From JAJFHI01 sp050633705 (GTDB lineage Bacteria; Pseudomonadota; Alphaproteobacteria; Rhizobiales; Hyphomicrobiaceae), in assembly GCA_050633705.1 (NCBI GenBank), contig JBOEGZ010000011.1:23678-87677 (forward strand): a stretch of 64,000 nt of DNA, written 5' to 3'. This document shows positions 52,686-61,142 of the stretch, in pieces. Position 1 is the first letter of the stretch. Each line of letters starts with the position of its first letter. Below the pieces are notes generated by a model. It saw only the letters and a program-made list of their open reading frames with translations. It did not search any database and was not told the origin of the DNA. Both the position numbers and the translations under genes were made by a program.

Positions 52686-54275
52686 CTACCAGAACCGCGC
52701 CAAAGCTATTGCTGCAAGGCTGATGGCACCAATCCACATCGCCGACCGTGTCCACCATTGCCCATGTGAAGACGCTTTTGCCAATCGCTTTAAACTATCG
52801 TCATCAAGGCGCACCCCCTCGTGTGCCATGGTAGCCATGGCCAAGCCGCCTTTGCGTAAATCGCCGACAACGCCTGGCACGTCGGCAAGTATTCGGCCAA
52901 AATCCGTCGCACCTTGTCCCGCATCACGCAGTATTGCGGCCGCGCCAAGGTTGTCATCGAGCCATTCCTTGGCAATCGGCTCTGACGCCATCCAAATATT
53001 GAGTTCTGGATCCAATCGCCGGGCCACACCTTCAACGATCACCATCGACTTTTGCAAATTGATCAGCTCTGGTCGCGTCTCCATGTCGAAGACGTCGGTG
53101 TAGGCAAACAATTGTCCAAGAAGATCAGCCATGGAAATTTCATCAGCTGTGCGGCCATGGATCGGCTCACCAATTGCGCGCATCGCTTGGGCAAACGTTT
53201 CAACAGTGTGGTGTGGAGGGACGTATCCAGCTTCAAAGTGAATGGCTGCAGCGCGTGTGTAGTCCTTGGTGATCAGGCCATATAAAATCTCCGCCAAGAA
53301 ACGACGTTCTTGATACGTCAAGCGGCCCATAATTCCGAAATCGACGGCAACGACCTTACCGTCTGGAACAACGAACAGGTTGCCCTGATGCATATCGGCA
53401 TGGAAAAAACCATCACGCATGGCATGACGCAGGAAAGAGCGAATAACAGTTAAACCCAAGGCCTTAAGATCAAAGCCTGCAGCGCGAAGCTTCTCTGTTT
53501 CGGAGATCGGGATTCCATCAATCCAATCGAGCGTCAAAACACGCCGTGATGTGCGCTTCCAGTCAACGGTCGGCACCCCGAAACCTTCATCATTTGCAAT
53601 GTTCTCAGCCATTTCTGAAATGGCGGCCGCTTCGAGACGCAAATCCAATTCCAGTTCCGTGGTCCGTCGCAACTGATCAACAACGGCCGTTGGCTTCAAG
53701 CGACGGGACGGAGGATGAAAGCGTTCCACCTGGCGAGCAACAAAATAATAACTATCCAGGTCGTTCTTGAACCGCTTCTCGACATTGGGGCGAAGCACCT
53801 TAACGGCAACATCGCGCGTCACACCACCATCGCTTAACTGAGCCTTGTGCACTTGAGCAATTGAGGCCGCTGCAATAGGCGGTCCCAAATTCGCATAGAC
53901 TGTGTCCACATCTTCGCCAAGACTTTGGGAAATCGCCCGCCGCGCAACAGTGTTGGAAAACGGCGGCATTTTATCTTGTAGCAACGACAGATCGCCTGCC
54001 AGATCCGGCCCGATCACATCCGCTCGTGTTGCCAAGAACTGACCGAGCTTAATGTAGCTTGGACCAAGCTTTGCAATTGCTCGGCTGATGCGTTCAGATT
54101 TTGGCTGACCAATTCGAAACGGGGCTGTGAGAATGCGAATTGGCCACGTCGCGGCCAATGCCAGGCGCAATGGCGCAGGCACTGGAACGCCCTTTGGCAC
54201 GAACCGCACGCCGTGTTGTGCAAGCACCCATCCGGCACGCGACAAGCGCATGATGTTGCCAAGAGCTGTTGCCAC
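52686..54275 (-). CDS. ubiB: UbiB family protein, ubiquinone biosynthesis
   Basis: A 529-residue protein of the atypical ABC1/ADCK kinase-like family, needed for ubiquinone synthesis; it acts as an ATPase at the inner membrane. The family motif KLGPSYIKLGQFLATRADVI is intact, followed by FDMETRPELINLQKS in the middle, and MHQGNLFVVPDGKVVAVDFG matches the metal- and nucleotide-binding region. A C-terminal membrane helix (SAMWIGAISLAAIALARFW) is seen. ubiE lies upstream in the same direction with a 141-base gap, and mutM diverges from ubiE. Confidence 0.94.
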   Translation of the reverse strand: MATALGNIMRLSRAGWVLAQHGVRFVPKGVPVPAPLRLALAATWPIRILTAPFRIGQPKSERISRAIAKLGPSYIKLGQFLATRADVIGPDLAGDLSLLQDKMPPFSNTVARRAISQSLGEDVDTVYANLGPPIAAASIAQVHKAQLSDGGVTRDVAVKVLRPNVEKRFKNDLDSYYFVARQVERFHPPSRRLKPTAVVDQLRRTTELELDLRLEAAAISEMAENIANDEGFGVPTVDWKRTSRRVLTLDWIDGIPISETEKLRAAGFDLKALGLTVIRSFLRHAMRDGFFHADMHQGNLFVVPDGKVVAVDFGIMGRLTYQERRFLAEILYGLITKDYTRAAAIHFEAGYVPPHHTVETFAQAMRAIGEPIHGRTADEISMADLLGQLFAYTDVFDMETRPELINLQKSMVIVEGVARRLDPELNIWMASEPIAKEWLDDNLGAAAILRDAGQGATDFGRILADVPGVVGDLRKGGLAMATMAHEGVRLDDDSLKRLAKASSHGQWWTRSAMWIGAISLAAIALARFW

Positions 54276-54416
54276 CGTTGCCGTTGTCCTTCACTTGAAA
54301 ATTGGATTGGCGCGGGACCAATCGGCCTTGTTTGATGCCTAAGGGGAAATTGACTGCTCCGCAAGCGGTCTCTTGCAATGTGCTGAACGACTTGTGACGC
54401 CCACGCCAGGTGGCCC

Positions 54417-55184
54417 CTATATCTTCCAACCCGAATGAATTGCAGCAATGCCGCCTGTCAAATTGCGGTAAGTGACCCGCTCAAATCCAGCGTCAGAAAT
54501 CATGCCTGCAAATGTCTCTTGGTCGGGAAACTTGCGGATTGATTCTACCAAATAGGTGTAGGGCTGTGATGCCCCCGCAGTCAGCTGACCAAGCCGGGGA
54601 ATGACTTCGAAAGAATGGAAGTCGTATATACGATCTAGCACCGGCATCTGCACTTGGGAAAACTCCAAACACATAAAGCGCCCGCCAACTTTCAAAACCC
54701 GGAAGGCTTCAGCCAAGGCTTTGTCGATATGTGTGACGTTGCGAATGCCAAATGCGATCGTGTAAGCATCAAAACTTGCATCATCAAATGGCACGTGTTC
54801 GCCATTGCCTTCAACGAGATCGATGCGATGACTTAATCCCGCTTTCTCGACCCTCTTCGCCCCAACCGCCAACATCTCGGGGCTTATGTCACAAATCGTG
54901 GCCGTCGCTGCTTCTCCAGACGCTTTGGCATAACGCATGGCGATATCGCCCGTGCCTCCCGCAACGTCCAACAGGCGAAATGGGCGATTGCTGCGTGGCG
55001 GAGATAGCCAAGCGATCATATCGCCTTTCCAAAGCCGGTGCATACCGCCAGATAGAAGGTCATTCATCAGGTCATAGCGTTCCGCCACTGTCGCGAACAC
55101 GTCATTGACCTTCCCTTGACGCTCCTCTTCTGCGACCGTCTGGAACCCAAATGTTGTGGATGTATCATGCGCTGAGTTTGTCAT
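54417..55184 (-). CDS. ubiE: Ubiquinone/menaquinone C-methyltransferase UbiE
   Basis: A 255-residue SAM-dependent methyltransferase that methylates the benzoquinol ring. Hallmarks: VFATVAERYDLMNDLLSGGM near the N-terminus, motif I LLDVAGGTGDIAMRYAKAS, then CDISPEMLAVGAKRV and the UbiE-specific DAYTIAFGIRNVTHID and CLEFSQVQMPVLDRIYDFHS. The C-terminus GFERVTYRNLTGGIAAIHSG is typical. The ATG at 55184 (MTNSAHDTSTTFGFQTV) is chosen over 55274. It is upstream of ubiB and divergent from mutM. Confidence 0.96.
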   Translation of the reverse strand: MTNSAHDTSTTFGFQTVAEEERQGKVNDVFATVAERYDLMNDLLSGGMHRLWKGDMIAWLSPPRSNRPFRLLDVAGGTGDIAMRYAKASGEAATATICDISPEMLAVGAKRVEKAGLSHRIDLVEGNGEHVPFDDASFDAYTIAFGIRNVTHIDKALAEAFRVLKVGGRFMCLEFSQVQMPVLDRIYDFHSFEVIPRLGQLTAGASQPYTYLVESIRKFPDQETFAGMISDAGFERVTYRNLTGGIAAIHSGWKI

Positions 55185-55334
55185 GGAAACAAAAGTACCC
55201 CAGCGCCTCTCAAACGTCATCACCGAACGCACAAACAGCGGCAAATTGCGGCGAAATATAATGAATACTGGCATAAGCCCCTAAGGGCGGCTATCAAAAT
55301 CGTCTTAGGTCAAACTTAAAGGACCCGCCATCTC

Positions 55335-56237
55335 GTGCCTGAACTGCCTGAAGTCGAAACCGTTCGCCGAGGTCTCGAACCCGTACTTGTAGGGGCTCGT
55401 CTTTCGCGGGTGGTCCAGCGCCGACCAAATTTGCGATTTCCCTTTCCAAAAAACTTCACAAAAACGCTCAAGGGCCAACGCATTGAAGCGTTAAACCGGC
55501 GCGCCAAGTATCTCGTGGCAGAACTGTCCAATGATCTGTCGCTTGTCATGCATCTTGGCATGAGCGGTCGCTTCACAATCAAACCTGCACCGAAGAGTGC
55601 CAAAACTCCTGGCAGCAAACACACACCCGGCACGTTTGTGCACGCCTCAGGTGCGAACCCAAAACACGATCATGTCGTTTTTGAAACATCTTGCGGAGCA
55701 TCCGTTACTTACAACGATCCTCGGCGGTTTGGATTTATGTTGCTTATCCCAAACACAGAACGTGAAGACCACAAGCTGTTTTGCAACCTCGGTGTTGAGC
55801 CATTAGGAAACCAATTATCACCGGATTACCTTGCCGAACGCGCTGTAGGAAAAAAAGTCGATCTCAAAGCCTTTCTGATGGACCAACGCAACGTTGCAGG
55901 ACTTGGAAATATCTACGTCGCGGAAGCCTTATTTCGGGCAGGTCTGAACCCCAATCGCCAGGCCGCCACGCTTGCCACAAAATCCGGCAAGCCGACAGCA
56001 CGCGCTGAAAAGCTGGTGCCAGCCATTCGCAACGTGCTTGACGATGCCATCGCCGTCGGCGGATCTTCACTGCGCGACTATCGCCAAGCCGATGGCGCTC
56101 TTGGCTACTTTCAACACACATTCTCTGTCTACGGCAAAGATGGTGAACCCTGCCAACGTGATGGCTGTAACGGAAAAGTTCGCAAAGTCACCCAAGCCGG
56201 ACGCTCGACGTTCTATTGCGCAAAATGCCAGAAATAG
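55335..56237 (+). CDS. mutM: Formamidopyrimidine-DNA glycosylase
   Basis: A 300-residue bifunctional DNA glycosylase/AP lyase that removes 8-oxoguanine. The chain begins PELPEVETVRRGL after initiator loss, with the catalytic Pro2 and Glu3. The helix-two-turn-helix region reads FLMDQRNVAGLGNIYVAEAL, and a C-terminal zinc finger has cysteines in GEPCQRDGCNGKV and FYCAKCQK. A GTG at 55335 is the start, since the Pro must follow it directly. Divergence from ubiE is a conserved arrangement. Confidence 0.97.
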   Translation: MPELPEVETVRRGLEPVLVGARLSRVVQRRPNLRFPFPKNFTKTLKGQRIEALNRRAKYLVAELSNDLSLVMHLGMSGRFTIKPAPKSAKTPGSKHTPGTFVHASGANPKHDHVVFETSCGASVTYNDPRRFGFMLLIPNTEREDHKLFCNLGVEPLGNQLSPDYLAERAVGKKVDLKAFLMDQRNVAGLGNIYVAEALFRAGLNPNRQAATLATKSGKPTARAEKLVPAIRNVLDDAIAVGGSSLRDYRQADGALGYFQHTFSVYGKDGEPCQRDGCNGKVRKVTQAGRSTFYCAKCQK

Positions 56238-56276
56238 GTCTGCTCTGAAATTGCGAGCACGGCAGCAATAAATTTG

Positions 56277-56325
56277 CGAAAGTGATTCACGTGCTCGCTG
56301 ATAGGTGCTCGCACGACCACTTTCG
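56277..56325. repeat. Hairpin after mutM related to the dnaA-dnaN repeats
   Basis: CGAAAGTG (56278-56285 region) and CACTTTCG (56318-56325) form an outer stem. Inside is GTGATTCACGTGCTCGC ... GCTCGCACGACCAC, which keeps the GTGATTCACGT opening and the GCTCG-ACGA-CAC ending of the 43-bp repeats at 47149 and 47206. It lies between convergent mutM and a glycosyltransferase-like gene and may also terminate them. Confidence 0.65.
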
Positions 56326-57159
56326 TTAATACCCCCGGTCACCAAGACGACGGTGCGTAAACAATCCCGGCGTCACGCCAACCGTCCAACCACGCGTGCG
56401 CCACCAACGATCGTTGAGCTCAATCTCTAAATTTTTAAACCCATTGACTTTTCGTCGACCGTTTACCGCTTCAGATCGCGCAATGATTGTGTCGAGAAAA
56501 AATTTCCGACCAATCATGATGGATTGATTGGTCCATGTCATCACTGATGTCGGCAAGAGAAAACAATCGTCATCTGTGCGGCGAATATAAGTTGGAAATT
56601 TCGTATCGGGTTCTGCTTCCACATAAACGGACGTGCCTATCAATCGCTTGGCCTTACCACGTCGCAACGTACGCAAAACCTTTTTGCCCACCTGCTCAAT
56701 TAATGGCGCATCATCGGGTCCGTAAAATCGGTTGTACTTGTCAACCGTATCGAAGGCTTCGCCAGGGTCTTTCCGACTCCGTAGTCGAACAACTTTTACC
56801 TCACCTGTTGCAATTAACGCCCGCCCTCGGTTGAGCTGACGCTCGGCTTCCACCTTGTTTTCAATAAGCGGACAATCATTCTCAACCATCACAATGATAT
56901 CACTCGTCAAGGCACGCGCCAGGCCTTTAAAACCATCCATGATACCAAGATTTTGCGATTGGCCTTTCGCCATAAAACCGAATTGAGTCGCAATCTCCCG
57001 GCCTTCGTCAGTTATTTCAGGAAAGAAAATCACCCGCTCGTCAAAGAGCTGCAAAAAACCGTCTTCGCGTTGATAGCTTTGCAAACTTCGTCGCAGCGTA
57101 TCGTAACCGTGCCAAGACAATACGCCCAAACCCAGAGTGTCCCGAGCTTTTTCGACCAT
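56326..57159 (-). CDS. Putative glycosyltransferase, GT-A type
   Basis: A 277-residue protein with an N-terminal sequence typical of GT-A folds: LGVLSWHGYDTLRRSLQSY, then LFDERVIFFPEITDEGREIA, and IIVMVENDCPLIENKV, where ENDC sits at the place of a DxD metal site. The C-terminal half has SIMIGRKFFLDTIIARSEAV and NLEIELNDRWWRTRGWTVGV. The donor and acceptor are unknown. The ATG at 57159 overlaps the upstream gene's TGA by one base (TGATG), so translation is coupled to it. No signal peptide. Confidence 0.68.
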   Translation of the reverse strand: MVEKARDTLGLGVLSWHGYDTLRRSLQSYQREDGFLQLFDERVIFFPEITDEGREIATQFGFMAKGQSQNLGIMDGFKGLARALTSDIIVMVENDCPLIENKVEAERQLNRGRALIATGEVKVVRLRSRKDPGEAFDTVDKYNRFYGPDDAPLIEQVGKKVLRTLRRGKAKRLIGTSVYVEAEPDTKFPTYIRRTDDDCFLLPTSVMTWTNQSIMIGRKFFLDTIIARSEAVNGRRKVNGFKNLEIELNDRWWRTRGWTVGVTPGLFTHRRLGDRGY

Positions 57160-57896
57160 CACCGCCAATGCTCCGCTATCCACGGTGTTGGCCGCACGTG
57201 CTTGTAAATCTTTTGCCGCAAGGACCGATTGGGCCAGTTGCCATCAACCGCATCGTCAGCATCGGGCTTACCTGTAAACGCGACGATGCGCGCATCGGGC
57301 GTCAACTCAGGGGACTTGAAAAAGTTCATCGGCCAACGCGGCAACAAGGAATGCTTAAAGCTTACACACCATTCGGGCGGCCAAAACAACATTTCCGGTA
57401 TCGTGTCAGAAATGTATTGCTGCTCGATCCGCCACTTCGCCAAAATGGCTTCCGGATCACGGACGAAATCGTCATAGATACGAGCGTATTTACCGGCTGG
57501 AAAACGAAACGCCGATGTGTTGCCAACACCTTGTCCGGGCTGTGTCCAATTGTCGATTGCAATATACCTACCGGGCTCATAGTCGAAAAAGTCGTCCAGG
57601 CCCCCGGTGATAACAAGATCAAGATCGAGAAAAAGAACATCGCCTTCGAGTTCGGCGAGTGGATATCTCCATACAGAGAGTTTGCGCCAAGGCGTCCATG
57701 CGACGCGTTCGGGAATATTAATTTCAGGTAATGAGTGAATCTCAATACCTTCGTCAACTTCCCGGCCATCATCGGTAAAACAGATCACACGCGTTGGACG
57801 TTTGGTATTCCGGCGGATCATCGATGCCAACCGGTTGACGAATTCCACACCGTAACGATCGCCCCACTTCATACAAATAATCGTTTGTTGACGCAT
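57159..57896 (-). CDS. Putative glycosyltransferase
   Basis: A 245-residue cytoplasmic protein: TIICMKWGDRYGVEFVNRLA at the start, then RVICFTDDGREVDEGIEIHS and a DxD-like LEGDVLFLDLDLVITGGLDD. Downstream are PEWCVSFKHSLLPRWPMNFF and ARIVAFTGKPDADDAVDGNW. This resembles GT8-like or capsule/LPS-type glycosyltransferases. The ATG at 57896 is used; a GTG at 57911 is possible. It is the first gene of a two-gene unit, coupled to the next by a one-base overlap. The substrates are not known. Confidence 0.72.
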   Translation of the reverse strand: MRQQTIICMKWGDRYGVEFVNRLASMIRRNTKRPTRVICFTDDGREVDEGIEIHSLPEINIPERVAWTPWRKLSVWRYPLAELEGDVLFLDLDLVITGGLDDFFDYEPGRYIAIDNWTQPGQGVGNTSAFRFPAGKYARIYDDFVRDPEAILAKWRIEQQYISDTIPEMLFWPPEWCVSFKHSLLPRWPMNFFKSPELTPDARIVAFTGKPDADDAVDGNWPNRSLRQKIYKHVRPTPWIAEHWR

Positions 57897-58079
57897 ATGC
57901 TCTCGCTTCACCCCCGGAGAATGTAATTGCCGCCATGTTTGCGGGCTTGGCCTTAAACTGTCAAACTTCGACTAAATAGCTCCTTTTTTGGACTAAGTCT
58001 CCTCACTGCCTTGTTGTCTGAGATAATTTCTGTGATCGTAGGAAAATCATTCGAAAGCAACCCAACCGATACGGTCCAA

Positions 58080-58913
58080 ATGATCGACAATCCCACACCC
58101 TCTGCAAACCAGATTGCGGCTGTGGTCGACACAATCCTCAAAGCTTTGGACGACCGTCGCCAGATTAAACCGCTGACGGGTTATATGGACTGGCTGGACC
58201 TGACCTGCGCCTATCAATTGGCAGCCGACGTTCGTGCGCGCCGTATGGCCCGTGGCGAAACACCAATCGGGCGAAAAATCGGTTTCACAAACAGAACAAT
58301 CTGGGAAGAATACGGGGTTTACGCCCCCATCTGGGGAGATGTCTACGACACGACTGTAACGACACTCAATGCCACTAATGGGCTTTGCGATCTTAGTCGC
58401 TTGATCGAGCCACGCATTGAACCTGAAATCGTATTTGAGCTTAAATCCGCTCCCCATTCTGACATGCCCGACATCGAATTCACGGCTTGCATCAGCCGCG
58501 TCGCGCATGGTTTTGAAATTGTACAATCGTTGTTTCCTGGATGGATCTTTAAAGCCCCTGACACGGTGGCAGCATTTGGTCTGCACGGGCACCTCTTTCT
58601 CGCCCCTTGGTCTGACCTCACACCACAAAACCAAGAAGAATGGAGCAACACGCTCGCAAACTTCGAAATTACATTGGCGCGCGATGGCAATGCGGTTGAC
58701 GTGGGACATGCTAAAAACGTCTTGGACGGTCCGCTTTTTGCACTTCGTCATCTGTGCCAGACATTAGAAAATGATCCCAATAGTCCACAACTGCAACCTG
58801 GTGAAATCGTATCAACAGGCACACTAACACGCGCCTTCATCATCGAACCCGGACAAACGTGGACAACGTCGCTTAGAGGCATCGCTCTTGATGGTATAAA
58901 ACTATCGACTTAA
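58080..58913 (+). CDS. 2-keto-4-pentenoate hydratase / FAH superfamily protein
   Basis: A 277-residue enzyme of the fumarylacetoacetate hydrolase superfamily, nearest to 2-oxopent-4-enoate-type hydratases used in aromatic ring-cleavage pathways. Supporting segments: PIGRKIGFTNRTIWEEYGVY, LIEPRIEPEIVFELKSAP (the E-x-E metal-ligand region), FEIVQSLFPGWIFKAPDTVA and LQPGEIVSTGTLTRAF (the conserved G-x-I-x-x-T-G-T). No catabolic genes are adjacent, so the substrate is open. The ATG at 58080 is used; TTG at 58011 would give 23 more residues. Confidence 0.82.
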   Translation: MIDNPTPSANQIAAVVDTILKALDDRRQIKPLTGYMDWLDLTCAYQLAADVRARRMARGETPIGRKIGFTNRTIWEEYGVYAPIWGDVYDTTVTTLNATNGLCDLSRLIEPRIEPEIVFELKSAPHSDMPDIEFTACISRVAHGFEIVQSLFPGWIFKAPDTVAAFGLHGHLFLAPWSDLTPQNQEEWSNTLANFEITLARDGNAVDVGHAKNVLDGPLFALRHLCQTLENDPNSPQLQPGEIVSTGTLTRAFIIEPGQTWTTSLRGIALDGIKLST

Positions 58914-58965
58914 AAAAGCTGATTGCTTGGCACGCTCAACATAATAACCAGTCAGGAATAAACGA

Positions 58966-60009
58966 ATGAAGTACCGCAATCTCGGGCGCACGGATCTTAA
59001 AGTCAGCGAGATTTGCCTCGGAACGATGACTTGGGGCAGTCAAAACACCGAGCAAGAAGCGCATGACCAAATTGACTACGCGCGCGAACACGGTGTGGAT
59101 TTTATCGACACAGCCGAACTTTATCCAACAACGCCGTTATCTGAAGACACCCAAGGCGATACTGAAAGGTACCTGGGAAGCTGGCTCAATAAAAGTGGTC
59201 AGCGAGATCGTGTGATCGTCGCGACAAAAATTACTGGTAATGGCAATCGATGGATCAGAGATGGTGCAGGCATTACGCCAGAAACACTCGAGAATGCACT
59301 CGAGAACAGTCTCCGACGCCTTCAAACAGACTACGTCGACCTCTACCAATTGCATTGGCCCAATCGTGGTTCATATCATTTTCGAAATTATTGGGGATAT
59401 GAGCCAACCGGCTCGAAGACGCCAGACGTTCAATCAAATTTGCATGCCGTTCTTGAAAAGCTGCAAAGCTTCGTCGAACAAGGCAAAATTCGCCACGTCG
59501 GGCTTTCCAACGAAACATGCTGGGGCACATCCCAGTTTTTGAAACTTTCTGAGACCCGTGATCTACCCCGCATGGTCTCAATTCAAAATGAATACAGTTT
59601 GATGTGTCGCATCTTCGATGCCGACCTAGCCGAACTCTCTCACCACGAAAATGTGGGCTTGCTCGCCTATTCTCCACTTGCCGCCGGGATGTTAAGTGGC
59701 AAATACCACGCCAACAAAGTGCCGGACGCCTCGCGCCGTTCGATCCTCGATACTTTACATCAACGATATTCGGACCGCTCACAAGCCGTCGTTGATCAAT
59801 ACGCAGAGATTGCAAGAGCTCACAATCTCGACCTTTCACAAATGTCGCTGGCGTTTTGTTTGTCACGCCCATTTACAGCATCTGTCATTATTGGCGCGAC
59901 GCATTTGGACCAACTGGCAACCAACATTGGGGCAAGCGATGTCGCGCTTAACGAAGATGTCCTAACAGAGATTGCAAAAGTCTACCGTGAAAACGCGATG
60001 CCATTTTGA
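58966..60009 (+). CDS. Aldo/keto reductase, Tas-like
   Basis: A 347-residue NADP(H)-dependent oxidoreductase with a TIM barrel. The catalytic tetrad is visible: Asp and Tyr in DFIDTAELYPT, Lys in VIVATKITG and His in LYQLHWPNRG. Cofactor loops GLLAYSPLAAGMLSGKY and SVIIGATHLDQLATNIGA fit the family. The opening MKYRNLGRTDLKVSEICLG and the insert SEDTQGDTERYLGSWL match Tas proteins. AGGAA precedes the ATG. It lies 52 bases after the hydratase gene, so the two may be co-transcribed, and a hairpin follows. Confidence 0.92.
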   Translation: MKYRNLGRTDLKVSEICLGTMTWGSQNTEQEAHDQIDYAREHGVDFIDTAELYPTTPLSEDTQGDTERYLGSWLNKSGQRDRVIVATKITGNGNRWIRDGAGITPETLENALENSLRRLQTDYVDLYQLHWPNRGSYHFRNYWGYEPTGSKTPDVQSNLHAVLEKLQSFVEQGKIRHVGLSNETCWGTSQFLKLSETRDLPRMVSIQNEYSLMCRIFDADLAELSHHENVGLLAYSPLAAGMLSGKYHANKVPDASRRSILDTLHQRYSDRSQAVVDQYAEIARAHNLDLSQMSLAFCLSRPFTASVIIGATHLDQLATNIGASDVALNEDVLTEIAKVYRENAMPF

Positions 60010-60027
60010 GCCGACACAAATGAAATC

Positions 60028-60060
60028 GGGCGATTGGATTAGGTCCGATCGTCCAAGTTA
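60028..60060 (+). terminator. Terminator of the aldo/keto reductase gene
   Basis: GGGCGATTGGA (60028-60038) pairs with TCCGATCGTCC (60044-60054), 11 bp with two G-T wobbles, followed by AAGTTATATTT. It lies 18 bases after the stop. Confidence 0.7.
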
Positions 60061-60082
60061 TATTTCAATCCTTGAGGCGCGC

Positions 60083-60181
60083 TTAAATTGGTGATGCGAA
60101 TGCCAAGACTATACATGCAACGCAGCAAGCTTTCGCGTTGTGTGCAAACCTCACGCACTTTTTCTCAGCTTCGTCTTGAAA
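60083..60181 (-). pseudogene. Decayed C-terminal fragment of the polycationic secreted-protein gene
   Basis: Read on the minus strand, about 32 codons before a TAA at 60083-60085 encode FQDEAEKKCVRFAHNAKACC and end in LAFASPI. The intact gene at 61143 ends LQDQVEKKCRRFGRNSKACS ... ALALASPI, so about 19 of 32 residues agree, including both cysteines and the final ASPI. Upstream codons show no further similarity and no start is visible. It is a truncated duplicate, on the other side of the methyltransferase gene from the intact copy. Confidence 0.75.
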
Positions 60182-60397
60182 ACTGAATAGCAACTGAATA
60201 ACACCTGTGCGCAATTGCACGGTATGTCAGCAATCGGCTGAAATTTAGGGATGCCGGGCATTAACCATATGACAAAAACCTATGACCGACACCCAACCAA
60301 CGCGATTGTGATTTGAATATCCCAGCCGCGAAACACAAAGTCCGAAATAATGTGCGAGACAACCTCGCAGGCATCTTTCACAGGCAAAGCTTCGTTC

Positions 60398-61039
60398 ATG
60401 AACTTAACCGGCACGCCTCTGGCACACACTCCAACACCCAGTGTGCGCAACTTTGCCAAGCAATTGATCCGGCCTGCTGGGCGTTGCGTCCGCGATACGT
60501 TGTTGTATTTCGACTTGTGGCCAAAGCTCAAAGATGTCGACCGGATCGTTCTAGACGAAAAGATTTTTCCCTACATTCGAGAGCGTGACGACTTTCACAA
60601 CATTCTATTCATCGGCTGCCATTGGTACACCTGGAATTACAATCGGGTCTTTGCAGACAAGAATTATTCAACACTAGAGATCGACCCAAGCCAGGCGCGC
60701 TATGGTGCAAAAAAACACATCACCGCGTCGGTCGAAGACGTCGCAAAGCATTACGCACCACAATCTCTTGATCTAGTCTTTTTGCTTGGAGTAATTGGCT
60801 GGGGCCTAGATGATCGCGCCGTGGCCGATCGCGCCATCGGTGGCATTCATAACGTGTTGCGCCCCGGCGGCGCTCTCATCATTGGATGGGATGATGTCCC
60901 TGCACACAAACCATTTGCGCTCGAAGAGCTCAAGGAACTCGAAAGGTTTTCACCTTGGACGTTCCCGCCCTTGCAAACCAATGAATACCTCTGCAAACAC
61001 GAACTTTGCCACACCTTTAATTTCTATGAGCGCCATTAA
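60398..61039 (+). CDS. Class I SAM-dependent methyltransferase-like protein
   Basis: A 213-residue protein with a Rossmann methyltransferase core: a motif I-like region NILFIGCHWYTWNYNRVFAD (with a GCxW loop rather than the usual GxGxG), an acidic strand end YSTLEIDPSQARYGAKKHIT and a later LDLVFLLGVIGWGLDDRAVA then VLRPGGALIIGWDD. The glycine-poor motif I leaves activity uncertain. The start at 60398 (MNLTGTPLAHTP) is used, but an ATG at 60350 is also possible. A terminator follows. It is flanked by the intact and the decayed cationic-protein genes. Confidence 0.72.
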   Translation: MNLTGTPLAHTPTPSVRNFAKQLIRPAGRCVRDTLLYFDLWPKLKDVDRIVLDEKIFPYIRERDDFHNILFIGCHWYTWNYNRVFADKNYSTLEIDPSQARYGAKKHITASVEDVAKHYAPQSLDLVFLLGVIGWGLDDRAVADRAIGGIHNVLRPGGALIIGWDDVPAHKPFALEELKELERFSPWTFPPLQTNEYLCKHELCHTFNFYERH

Positions 61040-61083
61040 GCACCAGAACTACAAGAGCCCAGCTCGCGTGTGGCACAAAATAT

Positions 61084-61123
61084 TGCCACCGGCTTTGGCC
61101 TGGCCGGTGGCATATTGATTTTT
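61084..61123 (+). terminator. Terminator of the methyltransferase gene
   Basis: GCCACCGGC (61085-61093) pairs perfectly with GCCGGTGGC (61103-61111), followed by ATATTGATTTTT. It lies 45 bases after the stop, and also lies just past the converging cationic-protein gene. Confidence 0.85.
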
Positions 61124-61142
61124 GGATTGGCAGTGGATTTAT

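Larger units (their letters stand above)
60010..60397. other. 388-base gap holding a terminator and a gene fragment
   Basis: No intact gene. The aldo/keto reductase terminator (60028-60060) and a decayed fragment related to the cationic-protein gene (60083-60181) lie here. TTAACCAT at 60261-60268 resembles a CtrA half-site upstream of the methyltransferase gene. Confidence 0.55.
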
